Positions 30,015-41,157 of a DNA stretch of 46,201 nucleotides are shown in pieces. The stretch is from assembly GCA_001953115.1 (NCBI GenBank), contig LSSL01000204.1:1-46201 (forward strand). The letters are read 5' to 3'. The translations under genes were made by a program, and so were the position numbers. The stretch comes from Smittium mucronatum (lineage: Eukaryota > Kickxellomycota > Harpellomycetes > Harpellales > Legeriomycetaceae). How positions within the stretch are numbered: position 1 is the stretch's first letter; the number at the start of each line of letters is the position of its first letter. The notes beneath the pieces were generated by a model. It worked only from the letters and a program-made list of their open reading frames with translations, was not told the DNA's origin and ran no database searches.

Positions 30015-31285
30015 AAAAAATCATCGAAATATCAACAAAAAAAACTTGATATTGGATTAATTACTTGAATTTTTAAATTTAATTATACTATTTGGAAATT
30101 TAATAGTCTCGAAATAAAAATATATAAATCTAATTTTTTTGGGATTATGGGAAAAAATTCCGTATTATTATTTGCAAATATTAAATAAATAATCATATTT
30201 TCAAAAAACAATAATTTTTTTTTTAGTTTTACATATCTATTTTTTTAAAAAGAAAAAAAAGGAATTATTAAGCGCTTTAAAAAAAACTACGTAGTAATTG
30301 AGAAATTCGCTTAATAATATGGAGGCTTTATGAAAATAAGAGTAAATATTATTCAAAAAATATATAAATTTAGTGATTTAACTATCTAAATAAAAATAAT
30401 AATTAATTTTTCAATAAAAGATATAAAAAGTTATGAAATTTACAATTCAATTTCACTTTAAATATACAAAATTTTTAAAGATATTAATCTGGATTATGGA
30501 GGGAAGTTATACACGATGAAAGAAGTTAAATTTCTCTGAATATAATATATAGTATCAGACCATTTTATAAAAAATTGATACCAAAAATATATAAAAAAAG
30601 AAATAATTACGCATAAATATGCCGGTATGAAATTCCAGTGGATAAATAAGAGTCTAAAAATTATACTTTGCCTGTTTTTAGGCAGGAAATCGTACTTTTA
30701 TTTCAAAGAAATACTAATCAATTTTTTTCACTTAAAAGACGCCTATAGTTATCTTGAGAAAAAAAAGTTATGAAATCATATTTGTAAATGTGAAAATTAC
30801 GATGGTACTTGTTATTAAAATTTCACAAAACTTAAAAAAATACTGCAAGTTGAAATAAAAAATAAAAAAACTTTACTTAATACCGTTAATACAAAAAAAA
30901 TTAAAATATGGTATAAACTTAAAGTGGTGTAAAAAAATCGAGTTTTATCCCATTAATATGCCGTTTAAAAAACATTGAATATCATATATAAAAGTAGTTT
31001 AAATGAGATATTTTTATATATACAACAAAATTTTATCGAATTAATACTGTTATAAATCAATTTTTTAAAAATTATGGATATAGCCTAAAAATAGTTTCTA
31101 ATGTTAAAAAATATATTTATAAATAATATTGGATTGAAATAAGACGATTATATATGAATATGGCAATTTTGTATAATTTAAAATTTAATGTTTTTATTAA
31201 AGTCATAACACTCATTTTCACTCGATTTTAATTGATTTAATTTAATTATTAGAATTTTTATAATAATAAGAAATGCAGTGTTGTT

Positions 31286-31780
31286 TTAAGAGTTTGTTTT
31301 ATTATCCAATTTATTAATGTGGGTTTCCTCATTTCGAACACATTGTGAGCTTTTTATGAAACTCATAGACGTTTCCAACGATACATATATGTAAAGGTTC
31401 GAATAGTGAACCATACTACCACGAGGAACAAGAATATTGTGTTTAATAACAATCTTTATACAAAACATTTCAAATATTATTCAAAGTAAAATATCATACT
31501 AGAATATTAAAAATTCAGGCATTTTACTTTCATCACGCCTGCAAAGAGCGTTTTTTAAGCCTTTTAAACTAACCAAAATCAAAAACTATCATCATAAATA
31601 CAAATGAATTTTGCTAAAATTATTAAATTAATCAAAATCAAAACTACTATTAATATTACAAAGAGCGTTATGCTATTTTTTCCCCCTCGCTCATATGTTT
31701 TCATTAAAAATTTATTTAAAAAAAAATAGTAAACAAGCATATAATAATAGATAATTAAAGATTGAGGTCGAAATATCACC
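31286..31780 (-). other. Higher-complexity islet with two small minus-strand frames
   Basis: This patch is less AT-biased than its surroundings. On the minus strand it has a 60-codon frame (31286-31468) and a 66-codon frame (31579-31779). The first has a mixed composition (V, S, T, R, E, H) that is less AT-driven than the other short frames nearby. The second is hydrophobic. Neither resembles a protein I recognise. The motif AAAGAGCGTT occurs twice (around 31543 and 31661). It may be a fragment of a degraded mobile element or gene. A functional gene is unlikely. Confidence 0.3.
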
Positions 31781-33960
31781 CTATAAATATCACCTAATTA
31801 GATCGTTTTGAACGGGAACTGAGGAAAAATAATTAAAATTGATTGGCAATTTGTTATAGGCTTCGTCGTGATATTATTGTTATTACAATCTTCTATAATC
31901 ACTTTACAACATATAGGTTATAAGGACATTAATACTTTATTGTAATTTATAATTTACTTTTCGTAACAGATTAATTTTTTTTTCCAAAATTTCACAACTA
32001 ACATAAAAATAAAAAAATCCAATAAAAAATAAAAGATTTAAAAATAAAAGATTTAAAAATATAAAAATATAAAATATAATTAAATAATTAACTATCAACT
32101 ATTAATCATTTATTACGGCTCTATCGACTTAATATATAACGGTTTAACTTCACAATAAACGACAAAATTATAGCAACACATAAATTCCCTAAATCTAAAT
32201 GACTTCCGATACTAGTAACTAGACTCCAATAAATACTAAAAAGCTCCAGGAACAGATCAAAGATTTTAATTATCGAATAACTTTGCGGCAGAGGTCTTTA
32301 ACAGGCTAAGAAAAACTCCAACATATATAAATAAAAATATTTTATATACATGGGGAGAAGATAATAAATAAACAAATAAATTCAAATGCAGATCTCCTCC
32401 CAATTTTAAATAAATTTGTACTTTTTTAAAGAGCAAATTTAAATATTTTTTCTTTTGCTAATAGTGTTTAGGATTTTTAAAATAATAGAAAAATTTCAAT
32501 TTTTCTATAATTAATACCAAAATTTGACCGTTACAATAAAATTTGATCAAGAAAAACATAAATTAGCCTAAATTTGAAATATTAGACAGGTTTTAACGTA
32601 TTTTGATCCAGAAAAGCATAAATCAACAGAGATTTGAAATATTTGACCGATTTTAACGCAATTTGATTTATTTTTTCGATAAACTTGTCTGATTCTCACC
32701 AGCTGGATAAAAAAAAATAATAAAAAAGGTAAATATATACTTTTTTCTACCTATTATTTTTAACTTTTTCGAAATATATAAATTATTATTATTAATTAGG
32801 ATTTTCTTAAATTTTTCATTTATGATAGTTTATTAAAGTAATTTTAATCAAATAAAGCTCGTAAAGTTAGATTTCAAATAAAATAAGAAACTGTATTTAG
32901 AAAAAAATATTTGAATGAACGCTTTTTTATAATTTAAATTATGGAGAAGCCGGAAAACCACTTTTAAACTGGATTATAATTAAATAGTGATTCTTATACC
33001 CAATTCCAATAAAAAAATTTGCTATTTTTTATTTGATTTCATCTCATTGTAAAAGCATTGATTTTATCTTTTTTTTTGCTTTATTAAACTTGCTTGACCC
33101 TTTAATTCTACGGATTACTTCAAATATATATATATATTTACTATAACAAATATCAGAAAAAGACAGTATTTACAAAAATATGAATATAATTTTTTTCCTC
33201 TCTCCATCGATAAAGCATATGATTGGGCTGTCTAATCGACTTTCAGTCGCTTCATAATGGAATTGCTTGTATTATACTCGGTTTATTAAAAAAATTTAGC
33301 GATTTATTTATTAAAATAAATTTATATAGATAATAAAATTCCAATATAAAAAATCATAAATGCGAGTTGATTATGAGAATTGTACATATTTACGCTAAAT
33401 TAGATATAGAAAATATCATAATTAGAATATAAAGCCATATAACTCATAGAATCATCATATCAACCACAATTTCAATCTCATTAAATTATTTACGTCAATT
33501 AAGATAAGTTAGTGAAATGTATAATTTTTTTTTTGTGCGTATCAAGAAAATGAAAAAAAAGTAATAATGTACAAAAAGTTGATAATTATTTCGAGAAGAA
33601 AATAAATGGATAGCTACGAAATTCAATTTTCTGGTATTTAGTTAAATTTTCATTTTTATAGATATGCCCAGATTTTCTCAAAATACGGAACAAACTTCAT
33701 TTATGATCAAAAAATAAGATTTTAATCCACTCAAGGATCAAAATAAAGTTTTATTTCAGATATTAGCATAAAAAAATAAGTCATATAAGTAATAAACTAT
33801 GATCACTCCTAGCCTAATAAATATTTTAGTTGTTATTAATAAAAGTATGAATCACTTTTATTTTCTAAATGCAGAATAATCAGTAAAATTGGCTATTTTT
33901 AAAATGAAACCTTACCACAAACGGCTATTTTATAAAATCCGAGTCTTAAATTTGACACTT
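31781..33960. other. AT-rich region without genes, transition zone
   Basis: The sequence is still AT-rich, but G and C become more frequent towards the right end. Apart from the 60-bp tandem repeat at 32521-32671 and a short repeated AAAATAAAAGATTT-type motif around 32026-32060, nothing is recognisable. No frame of 60 codons starts here. Confidence 0.6.
32521..32671. repeat. 60-bp tandem repeat, about 2.5 copies
   Basis: Copies begin at 32521, 32581 and 32641. The core TTTGATC-AGAAAA-CATAAA recurs exactly 60 bases apart (32542 and 32602), and a third, truncated copy starts TTTGATT at 32662. The copies differ by scattered substitutions, so the duplication is not recent. Confidence 0.8.
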
Positions 33961-34062
33961 TTGAATGTTAAAAGTTATCAATTGCTACATTTTAGCGAAG
34001 ATTTTTGCTAGATCACGGAATTTTACCAATTTTCGAAGGTCCCTTTTTTTAGGTGACGTGAA

Positions 34063-34420
34063 TATTGGCCTATTTCCATTTGACCTACTGACAATTTGGC
34101 TAACTATTTTCACCACCTTACTATTTCTCCTACTGCCCAATTGGTCTACTTTATAAGTTGATTATCGGCAAATTAGCCTACCTACAACTTTTCAAATCGC
34201 TAAATTGACCTATTCGTACATACACCTACCGCAAAATTGGCCCATTTACAAATTGGCTTCCTATTTTATCATATGTTTAATTTAGCGTATTAATATAATT
34301 GCTTCCAATAAGAGCTCATAAAGTAAATGACCCTCCAAAAATCAAAACTTTAGCAAAAGGTATTAAAATTTGAGGGTTTTAGTCACCAACACATTTTAAA
34401 TGCTATCCGTGTACCTGAAT
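34063..34420 (+). repeat. Left inverted arm of the element
   Basis: It starts TATTGGCCTATTTCC and ends GTGTACCTGAAT. Over its whole length it is the reverse complement of 35773-36132. Weaker similarity appears to continue a few tens of bases inwards before the sequences diverge. Confidence 0.9.
34065..34268 (+). repeat. Degenerate array phased at about 16 bp in left arm
   Basis: A TTGGCCTAYT-like motif begins at 34065, 34080, 34096, 34141, 34173, 34205, 34237 and 34253. The intervals are 15, 16, 45, 32, 32, 32 and 16, all close to multiples of 16. The intervening units at 34157, 34189 and 34221 are more diverged and end in CAAA or TAAA like the others. A mirror copy lies in the right arm. 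Phased subterminal repeats are a known feature of foldback elements and may bind a transposase. Confidence 0.7.
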
Positions 34421-35191
34421 ATTGCATAATTGAGTTGGTATAAGTATACAAAGATGGTATTTATAAATTTTTTAAGTAGTACTTTAAAATTTTTTTTATC
34501 ATCCACTCTTATTTATTTAAAGACTACGATTAAGTTAAAGTGATGTTTTAAAAACTCTGTATGATTAAATATATCACGGGAATAAAATAGAAAGATATTT
34601 CTGAATATTTTTATAACATTTGGGGCATATCCTCTTACTCCAAAATATTTGAGCAGGTGCTAAATGAACTAATCATACAAGCTCAAGTGATCAGAAAAAG
34701 TATCTAATACCCAATATTGTATCCTAAATTTCAATATTTTACGAAGTTAATACCTCGTAATAATATATTTTTTGGATTTATAGCAACTTTCATATATACC
34801 TATATTATTATAAACATAATTGAATCGTTATTGTAAATTTCTGGCGGTATTTTATTTTATTTCCCTTATAACTTTATATAACATTAATTTTCTAATATTT
34901 TTCTTTGTTTGAAGGTTGTATTTACAAATAAAACTAAGATCATTTTTTTATACTTTATATAGAATTATACTTGACTTCAAAGCTATTCCAATGAAAAAAA
35001 AATCAATGATTAGAAATATGCACCCGCAAATATAACATTGAATCAATAGAAGATTTGAATATTATGTTAATTGTTGGTTTAATCGTTTGAATAAGGCTCC
35101 AAAAAATTAACTAGTGTTGTCTAATATTTAATATAGGGTTGTATCCTCATTTTTGAATAAAAAAAGATATCATAGTTTATAATTTTGTATC

Positions 35192-35343
35192 CTGTTAACA
35201 TATAATAATTGTATATCATAGGAATTATTCCAATTGAAATTAAGTGCAATTCAGGTACACGGATGGCATTTAAAATGTGTTGCTTAGTGACTAAAACCCT
35301 CAAATTTTAATACCTTTTGCTAAAGTTTTGATTTTTGGAGGGT
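35192..35343 (+). repeat. 152-bp duplicate abutting assembly gap (copy 1)
   Basis: These 152 bases, ending exactly where the N run begins, are identical to 35714-35865, which begins exactly where the N run ends. This is the signature of two overlapping contig ends that the assembler failed to merge. It also produces two artificial frames with the same N-terminal residues. Confidence 0.9.
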
Positions 35344-35713
35344 NNNNNNNNNNNNNNNNNNNNNNNNNNNNNNNNNNNNNNNNNNNNNNNNNNNNNNNNN
35401 NNNNNNNNNNNNNNNNNNNNNNNNNNNNNNNNNNNNNNNNNNNNNNNNNNNNNNNNNNNNNNNNNNNNNNNNNNNNNNNNNNNNNNNNNNNNNNNNNNNN
35501 NNNNNNNNNNNNNNNNNNNNNNNNNNNNNNNNNNNNNNNNNNNNNNNNNNNNNNNNNNNNNNNNNNNNNNNNNNNNNNNNNNNNNNNNNNNNNNNNNNNN
35601 NNNNNNNNNNNNNNNNNNNNNNNNNNNNNNNNNNNNNNNNNNNNNNNNNNNNNNNNNNNNNNNNNNNNNNNNNNNNNNNNNNNNNNNNNNNNNNNNNNNN
35701 NNNNNNNNNNNNN
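35344..35713. other. Assembly gap (370 N)
   Basis: A run of 370 undetermined bases. The identical 152-bp flanks suggest that the real sequence overlaps here and that the gap length carries no information. Confidence 0.95.
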
Positions 35714-35865
35714 CTGTTAACATATAATAATTGTATATCATAGGAATTATTCCAATTGAAATTAAGTGCAATTCAGGTACACGGATGGCATTTAAAATGT
35801 GTTGCTTAGTGACTAAAACCCTCAAATTTTAATACCTTTTGCTAAAGTTTTGATTTTTGGAGGGT
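35714..35865 (+). repeat. 152-bp duplicate abutting assembly gap (copy 2)
   Basis: Identical to 35192-35343. The sequence continues directly into the rest of the right inverted arm, so this is probably the same genomic locus as copy 1. Confidence 0.9.
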
Positions 35866-36132
35866 CATTTACTTTATGAGCTCTTATTGGAAGCAATTAT
35901 ATTAATACGTTAAATTAAACATATGATAAAATAGGAAGCCAATTTGTAAATGGGCCAATTTTGCGGTAGGTGTATGTACGAATAGGTCAATTTAGCGATT
36001 TGAAAAGTTGTAGGTAGGCTAATTTGCCGATAATCAACTTATAAAGTAGACCAATTGGGCAGTAGGAGAAATAGTAAGGTGGTGAAAATAGTTAGCCAAA
36101 TTGTCAGTAGGTCAAATGGAAATAGGCCAATA
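35773..36132 (-). repeat. Right inverted arm of the element
   Basis: It is the reverse complement of 34063-34420 and carries the mirror copy of the array phased at about 16 bp, ending in GGCCAATA at 36132. The few differences are one G/A, one T/C and a 4-base indel area near the inner end. Confidence 0.9.
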
Positions 36133-36593
36133 GTTCTGACACTCTTTTTTTAATATATTATAAAGATTTCATTGGTGGTTGATATAGCGAGGAAACGGGT
36201 ATTAATTACGAAAAAAAAAAAAGCTAAGCGTTGAAAAAATAGCTATCCTGGAATAAATAGACACTTTTTCAGGCTACCAAATATGTTTCATGAGAATGAT
36301 GGGCTATTAAACCAACATATAAGAATCAATTTCAAGTTTTCCACGTGAACTAGATTACTTGAGCTGGTTAAAATAGTGGGATAAACATTTTACGAAAAAG
36401 TATGACCAAAAAAAACTTTTGGATCACTTTTCAGAAAGAGATTACATATTAATAATATACATAACCGTACATAAATGAATGATCCTGTCTTGGAACAAAT
36501 CGATTAAGGTGATCAAGCAATGGAACCGTCTTTTTATGACAGAATCAAGAAAACCTGTAAAGATTAGTTGTCAGATTCATGTGAGTTTAACTT

Positions 36594-36610
36594 GGGCGGA
36601 GGGGTGGGGG
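36594..36610 (+). repeat. G-rich tract
   Basis: The arrangement is GGG, C, GG, A, GGGG, T, GGGGG. A second G4-AT-G5 tract follows at 36705-36715. Together they could provide quadruplex-forming runs, though neither alone has four clean G3 runs. Confidence 0.7.
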
Positions 36611-39600
36611 TTTTCTACTGCAAAGCGTTTTAAATAGGTATTTCCCCTGACAAATAGCCACAAGAAGATGATATTACCATCCCCATGAGATAACGCATCC
36701 TTTAGGGGATGGGGGTTTTTTCTAGTAATATTGTAGATATTGAGGTATATGGCTTAAGTTTACAAGTTGAAAAAATCCTCTCGTTTTATCAGAAAAAAAT
36801 GGCATCTTACAGAATAAATTATAAATATCATCAGGCTTTAATTTTCGTTTATAAAATATTCAAACTATAACCCTTTAAAAAAGATAAAAACTTCAATTAA
36901 AACCATTTTGAGCATTTATAGTAAAAAAACAAAAGTTTAAAACCAGTTACTTTGCTATTTATTTTATTGAAGGTGATAGTGTTCCAAACATATGCAAGAT
37001 AGGATATGTGTGTTAATTTCTTTGGTAAAACCACTCAGTTCCACACTTTTTGAGTTTAGACGTAATACCTATATCTCTGCTGATTTATTAATAATTTGAA
37101 AATCGATTAATATTCCACCATTCTAAAAATCATGCCAGAAACCGAGTAAGAATGAGAAAAAAAAAACCTCCATTTAAACATTTTATTAATTGCTTTTATG
37201 AACCCATTAATGAGACCGAGGAGTTATTTATTTCACAATTTCATGAGTAGAATAATTAAAATAAAAATAATAATTATAAGAAAACATATTGGCATTGTTT
37301 ATAAGGAAGATTCCGAAGAAGGGCAAAGGTGTTTTCAAATAAATATAAATAGGATATTAAATCAGCAGATTTCTTTCTAGAAAGGTTGTTTATTTTCTCA
37401 ATTTCTCGGATTAGAGATAATATATGCAATTCTTTGATATGATATAAAAGCAGAAAGGAAGAAGCTATCATGAAATATTTCTCCTCGCCTCAGAACGAAG
37501 ATGTATGAAGGGATATATACCATCAATAATGTGCTCATAATATCCGTTCAGAAAGATTAAAAAAGAATAGAAAGGACTAGCACCGAATCGAATATAAAGT
37601 TTATTGTCTCCGAAAAATAAAATTTCTTATCCTTGTTTTATAAATCATTACAAAACCTCATGACGACTAAATAATAGAGTTATAATTCTATTAAGGTCCA
37701 CCTCATAATTTAAAAGAACGACTTGATGATACTCATACATAATAGGGTTACTACATTATTCTCCACCATTTCTTTTCTTAGAATTTCCACAACTATCAAA
37801 TAACACAATTACAGAAGGGATCATCAAACAACCTTAAACCAGAAAATAAAAGTAATTTTGAAATCATTAACGAGCAAAAACCAAGATTTGCTACTGTTTC
37901 CCGTGAAAGCCTGATAAGAAATGAGGAAATGTGCACAAACATATCTAATTAAGTCGATGTCTATACCGCGCAATTAAACACACAAGTACAGAATAGTTAT
38001 CTAAAATCAAGCATAACTTAGGACTAACTGAGTGTAAGATGAACAAGTTCCAGGCAGGAATCAAACATGTAATAACATCTTTACAATTAAATGCAGATAA
38101 AAGATGAGTTCAACAACCAAATTTCACCTTTTGATAAAAGTTTCAATTTGCAAACATTATACATTGGGCGGTAATACTCCATCCCCCTGAAGGCCTGAGC
38201 AAAAGAGTGTAGAAGGTAGGTTTCATGGGGTCGATCGATAGCGATCTAAGATAAGTACTATGGAGAGTAACAGTCCAGTGAAGGAAAGTTAGGTATAAAG
38301 AAACATGTGAAAATAGGAATTGTAAATTAAAAGAGGGGTGTGAAAAAAAGGGGGTGTGTGAAAAAAGATGGGGAGTAATCGGCGATAATTTCAAGTCCTT
38401 TTGAGAGATGTTGGTAGGGGTAATGAAACCATGGTGAAACAATGTAGAGACTTACGGGATTAGAATTTAGCTGGGTCTTCTATTGAATTCTGCTTCAAAA
38501 CAACTAACCTGAAACATAAATATACTGATTTACACATCTCAAAAATAAATGTCTTATCAATTTTACATATGCCCCCTTTTTTTCCAAGGAATTTTATTGG
38601 AAAATAAATATTTATCAAAATAGTTGTAGATATTTGAGCGTTGTCAAATTGTCGTCTATTTTGTATTTTTTTTAAATGATCCATTGGGTAGATATAAAAA
38701 AAATGATGAAAAAAAATGAACGTAAAAGTAATTCAGCTACTTTTGTTTTCTAACAAAAGAAATTAAAATCGTTGTGAAATAATTAAATGTCACACTGGAA
38801 TCAAAAATAACAATTTTCATGAAAATATTTACGATAATTTTTAACATTAGGTAGGTTTAATGGATCCGACATTCACAAAAAGTGCACAAAGAAATTTGGT
38901 GACACAAAAAAATTGTCGATCAAGGACAATTAAATATGAACAGAAGGAAGGGGAGGTTGAAGTTTTGGATCATAGGATAAATTTGAAGCTGATGTTTTTT
39001 AAATAAAAGTGATACAAGAGTCTTATTTAAAGATCCAGTTATTAGTTTTCAATTTTAAAATTATCATTAGATATTGAACCAACGATTTTTTTTTGGGCGC
39101 AATAAGTTATGAGTCTTCCGACCAAAATGAAAATGAAAAGTTGTCTTAAATTTATGAAAAATAAAGAACTCTGATGATCTCAATTTCTTTTAAAAAGTAC
39201 TTAAAAAGCATAAGGTAGTTGTTTGGTGTTTTTTGATTTAATTGAATTGCTTTAATTTCGTTAGGCGGTTCTTATCCATATCGCACTTTTTGTTGAGGTG
39301 CAAATAGTCTCAGACAATAGATAGAAGAGCAAAAAGCGTTATGGATTGATTGGAGGCCTAGAAAAGCTTATTTTTTTTTTAAGCTTCTGGCGTCAGTAGA
39401 TTGGATAGACATTCGGTTTTCTATCGCTTTCTGTGATAAAAAAAGATTTTACTTAAAACAACACACCTAAACAAAGCCATTAATATGACTATTCTTTACC
39501 ATTTCAAGATTTAAAACACATAGAACTCTTATTTGCAAACTAATCTATTTTCTATTTGTCAGTTGATCTAATTAGAAAGACCATCAATCCTTATTCAGGA

Positions 39601-39814
39601 CCAAATGTTTATAATTTTAAAAATTAAGTACCACTTTGTGAATAATACCCTGAAAAGGATAAATGACCTTATGTAAAGATAAAAGTAATATTTCTCATAC
39701 GACAGGATAAAAAAAATTATTTACTAGTAATAATTTACTTCAAAATAGCGTACGCATTATTTCGAAATAAGATGAGTCTGCCGCAGACCAAATGTATGTA
39801 ATATTGGCATTAAA

Positions 39815-39884
39815 TTGAAATGGTAAGATGATAATCATCTGATCAATTACACATCTTCAAATTAGCTTAATCTTACCATTTCAA
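39815..39884. repeat. 14-bp inverted repeat around a short palindrome
   Basis: TTGAAATGGTAAGA (39815-39828) is the exact reverse complement of 39871-39884. The region just inside the left arm contains AGATGAT-A-ATCATCT (39826-39840), itself palindromic. A related TTACCATTTCAAGA occurs at 39497-39510, so the arm sequence is present three times within 400 bp. No coding function is visible. Confidence 0.7.
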
Positions 39885-40314
39885 GACTAGAATAATAAAT
39901 GATTAATAAATATAGCTTCTAAAAACTGTTTAGAAAAAAAAATTCTGCTGAAATCCACCAAAGAAAGACCCAAGATCCAATTTGATAAGCCAGAGTGAAA
40001 AATGATCATTTGTAAAGAATTTTCGAATTACAAAAAAAGATTCATGTCCATTTGATAAAAGAACAATGAATATTGCCGCAATTACATAAATGAACAATCA
40101 ATCCTAGTCATATAATGAAAAAAATAATGCGCTTTTATATTTTTAAACTAAAATTAATAAATTTCTATTAAAAAATAATTGGGATTAGTATATTTTAACC
40201 AAAATAGATAAATTTCCCGTAAAAAAATATAATTGAGTTTTAAACCAAAAGAGGAAAAAATAGTAAGAGTTAATATTTAATGATTATATAATATTATTCA
40301 GATATTCATTGTAA

Positions 40315-40432
40315 TTAGGGGGTAGAGCGAAAAGATGCCTATTCTATCTCTGGTTTCATTTCTAGTCATTTTTTTCTACCAATAATTTTTTTTACTTACA
40401 ATTCTCCAGCATGAAACCAATCCTACCCCTAA
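40315..40432. repeat. Nested inverted repeats, MITE-sized
   Basis: TTAGGGGGTAG (40315-40325) pairs with CTACCCCTAA (40423-40432) with one extra G. Inside, TGGTTTCAT (40351-40359) is the exact reverse complement of 40411-40419. The 118-bp unit could be a tiny foldback or MITE remnant. No clear target duplication is seen. Confidence 0.5.
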
Positions 40433-41107
40433 AAAACAGAAAGGTTAGTCGATTACATTTTATGAGCTATTAATTCTATGCCAAAACTATCTTTGGTATG
40501 GTCGTCCGACTAAAATTTTTCTTAAATGTAACCAATAGATAAACCAAAAACTTTCTATTACAGAAGTTTAAATTTATTCGATGTATTTAAATCGAAGAAT
40601 TTAATTTCTCTAATTTTAACGAACAAAGGTACGATACCATGTTGGAAATTGATGAGCTTTTTTATTGAAAAATTAGGGAATATATAATTTTTTTTATATA
40701 GTCGCATGAATGAAAAAAATCTGTTTGAATGAAAAACGGATACCTTTGACAATCCCATCCCAAATAATAGCAGTACGCGATAATACATACTTGTATAATA
40801 AAACCCCCCAGCTATCATCAATCATATTTTAAATTATCATAAAGCTTCCATCAGCATCAGTACTCTTTCTTAGCCTTATATATTCAACTTTACTAGATCC
40901 AGAAATACATAGATGACATAAATTTTTTGGCTAATATAAACACAAAATTTCAATAGAAAGTTTATATTGACCAAATATATTTAATCAACAAATAAAAGAG
41001 GACACAATTCATAAATAGAAATCCTGGGGTTTTTTGACAAAAAAGATTAAATGCAAATTACTCTTGCTTTTTTAAACGAAAACAAGTGCCAATTATTTTC
41101 TCAATGC

Positions 41108-41157
41108 GAGATTGGCATTTAAAATCTGTGAGATTGGCATTTAAAATCAGTGAGATG
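41108..41157. repeat. 22-bp tandem repeat, 2.3 copies
   Basis: The unit GAGATTGGCATTTAAAATC plus three bases starts at 41108 and 41130 with one mismatch, and a third copy is truncated after GAGAT at 41152. Confidence 0.85.

Larger units (their letters stand above)
561..31285. other. Extreme AT-rich gene desert
   Basis: About 31 kb consist almost wholly of A and T, with long A and T runs, TATATA tracts and rare G or C. In six frames no open frame exceeds 74 codons. The few that reach 60-74 (for example 1985-2167, 10073-10297 and 20629-20835, all minus) are dominated by F, I, K, L, N and Y, which is what random AT-rich sequence gives. I see no tRNA boxes, no transposase or polymerase motifs and no long repeats by eye. 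Comparable blocks are known in fungi as AT isochores and as regional centromeres. RIP mutation of transposons could also leave such DNA, but no recognisable transposon remains. Confidence 0.75.
34063..36132. mobile_element. Foldback/MITE-like element with about 360-bp inverted arms
   Basis: The left arm (34063-34420) and right arm (35773-36132) are reverse complements, and I count only two substitutions and one small indel region between them. The interior (34421-35772) holds no frame with transposase features; the apparent long frame here is mostly N. Long, internally repetitive inverted arms with no coding capacity fit a non-autonomous foldback or MITE-like DNA transposon. No convincing target-site duplication is visible at the arm ends. 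Joining the duplicated contig ends at the gap would give an element of about 1.55 kb. A tail-to-tail segmental inversion is the alternative reading. Confidence 0.65.

Noticed and set aside
31394..31406. GGTTCGAATAG, resembling a tRNA B box
   Set aside because: The flanking bases do not form a T-arm stem, and no A box or cloverleaf can be built on either strand.
561..33900. Mitochondrial origin for the AT-rich block
   Set aside because: Hundreds of bases should show cox, cob, atp or rRNA genes in a block of this size. None is visible, and the block is joined to DNA with a nuclear-type gene, so a nuclear desert is simpler.
35307..35825. 172-codon minus-strand frame across the gap
   Set aside because: Most of it is N. 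Its visible N-terminus duplicates that of 35121-35303 because of the repeated contig end.
38143..38442. 99-codon minus-strand frame, the longest outside the transporter and the N-containing frame
   Set aside because: It is the complement of a G/A-rich tract, has no recognisable domain, and the adjoining 74-codon frame at 38460-38684 is in another frame. It could be a relic but cannot be supported as a gene.
39364..39386. AAGCTTA / TAAGCTT inverted repeat around a T-run
   Set aside because: A 7-bp pair around a homopolymer is easily produced by chance in AT-rich DNA and has no supporting context.
40558..40821. 87-codon minus-strand frame
   Set aside because: Composition is dominated by F, I, K, L and S as expected from AT-rich DNA. 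No motif and no start context of note.
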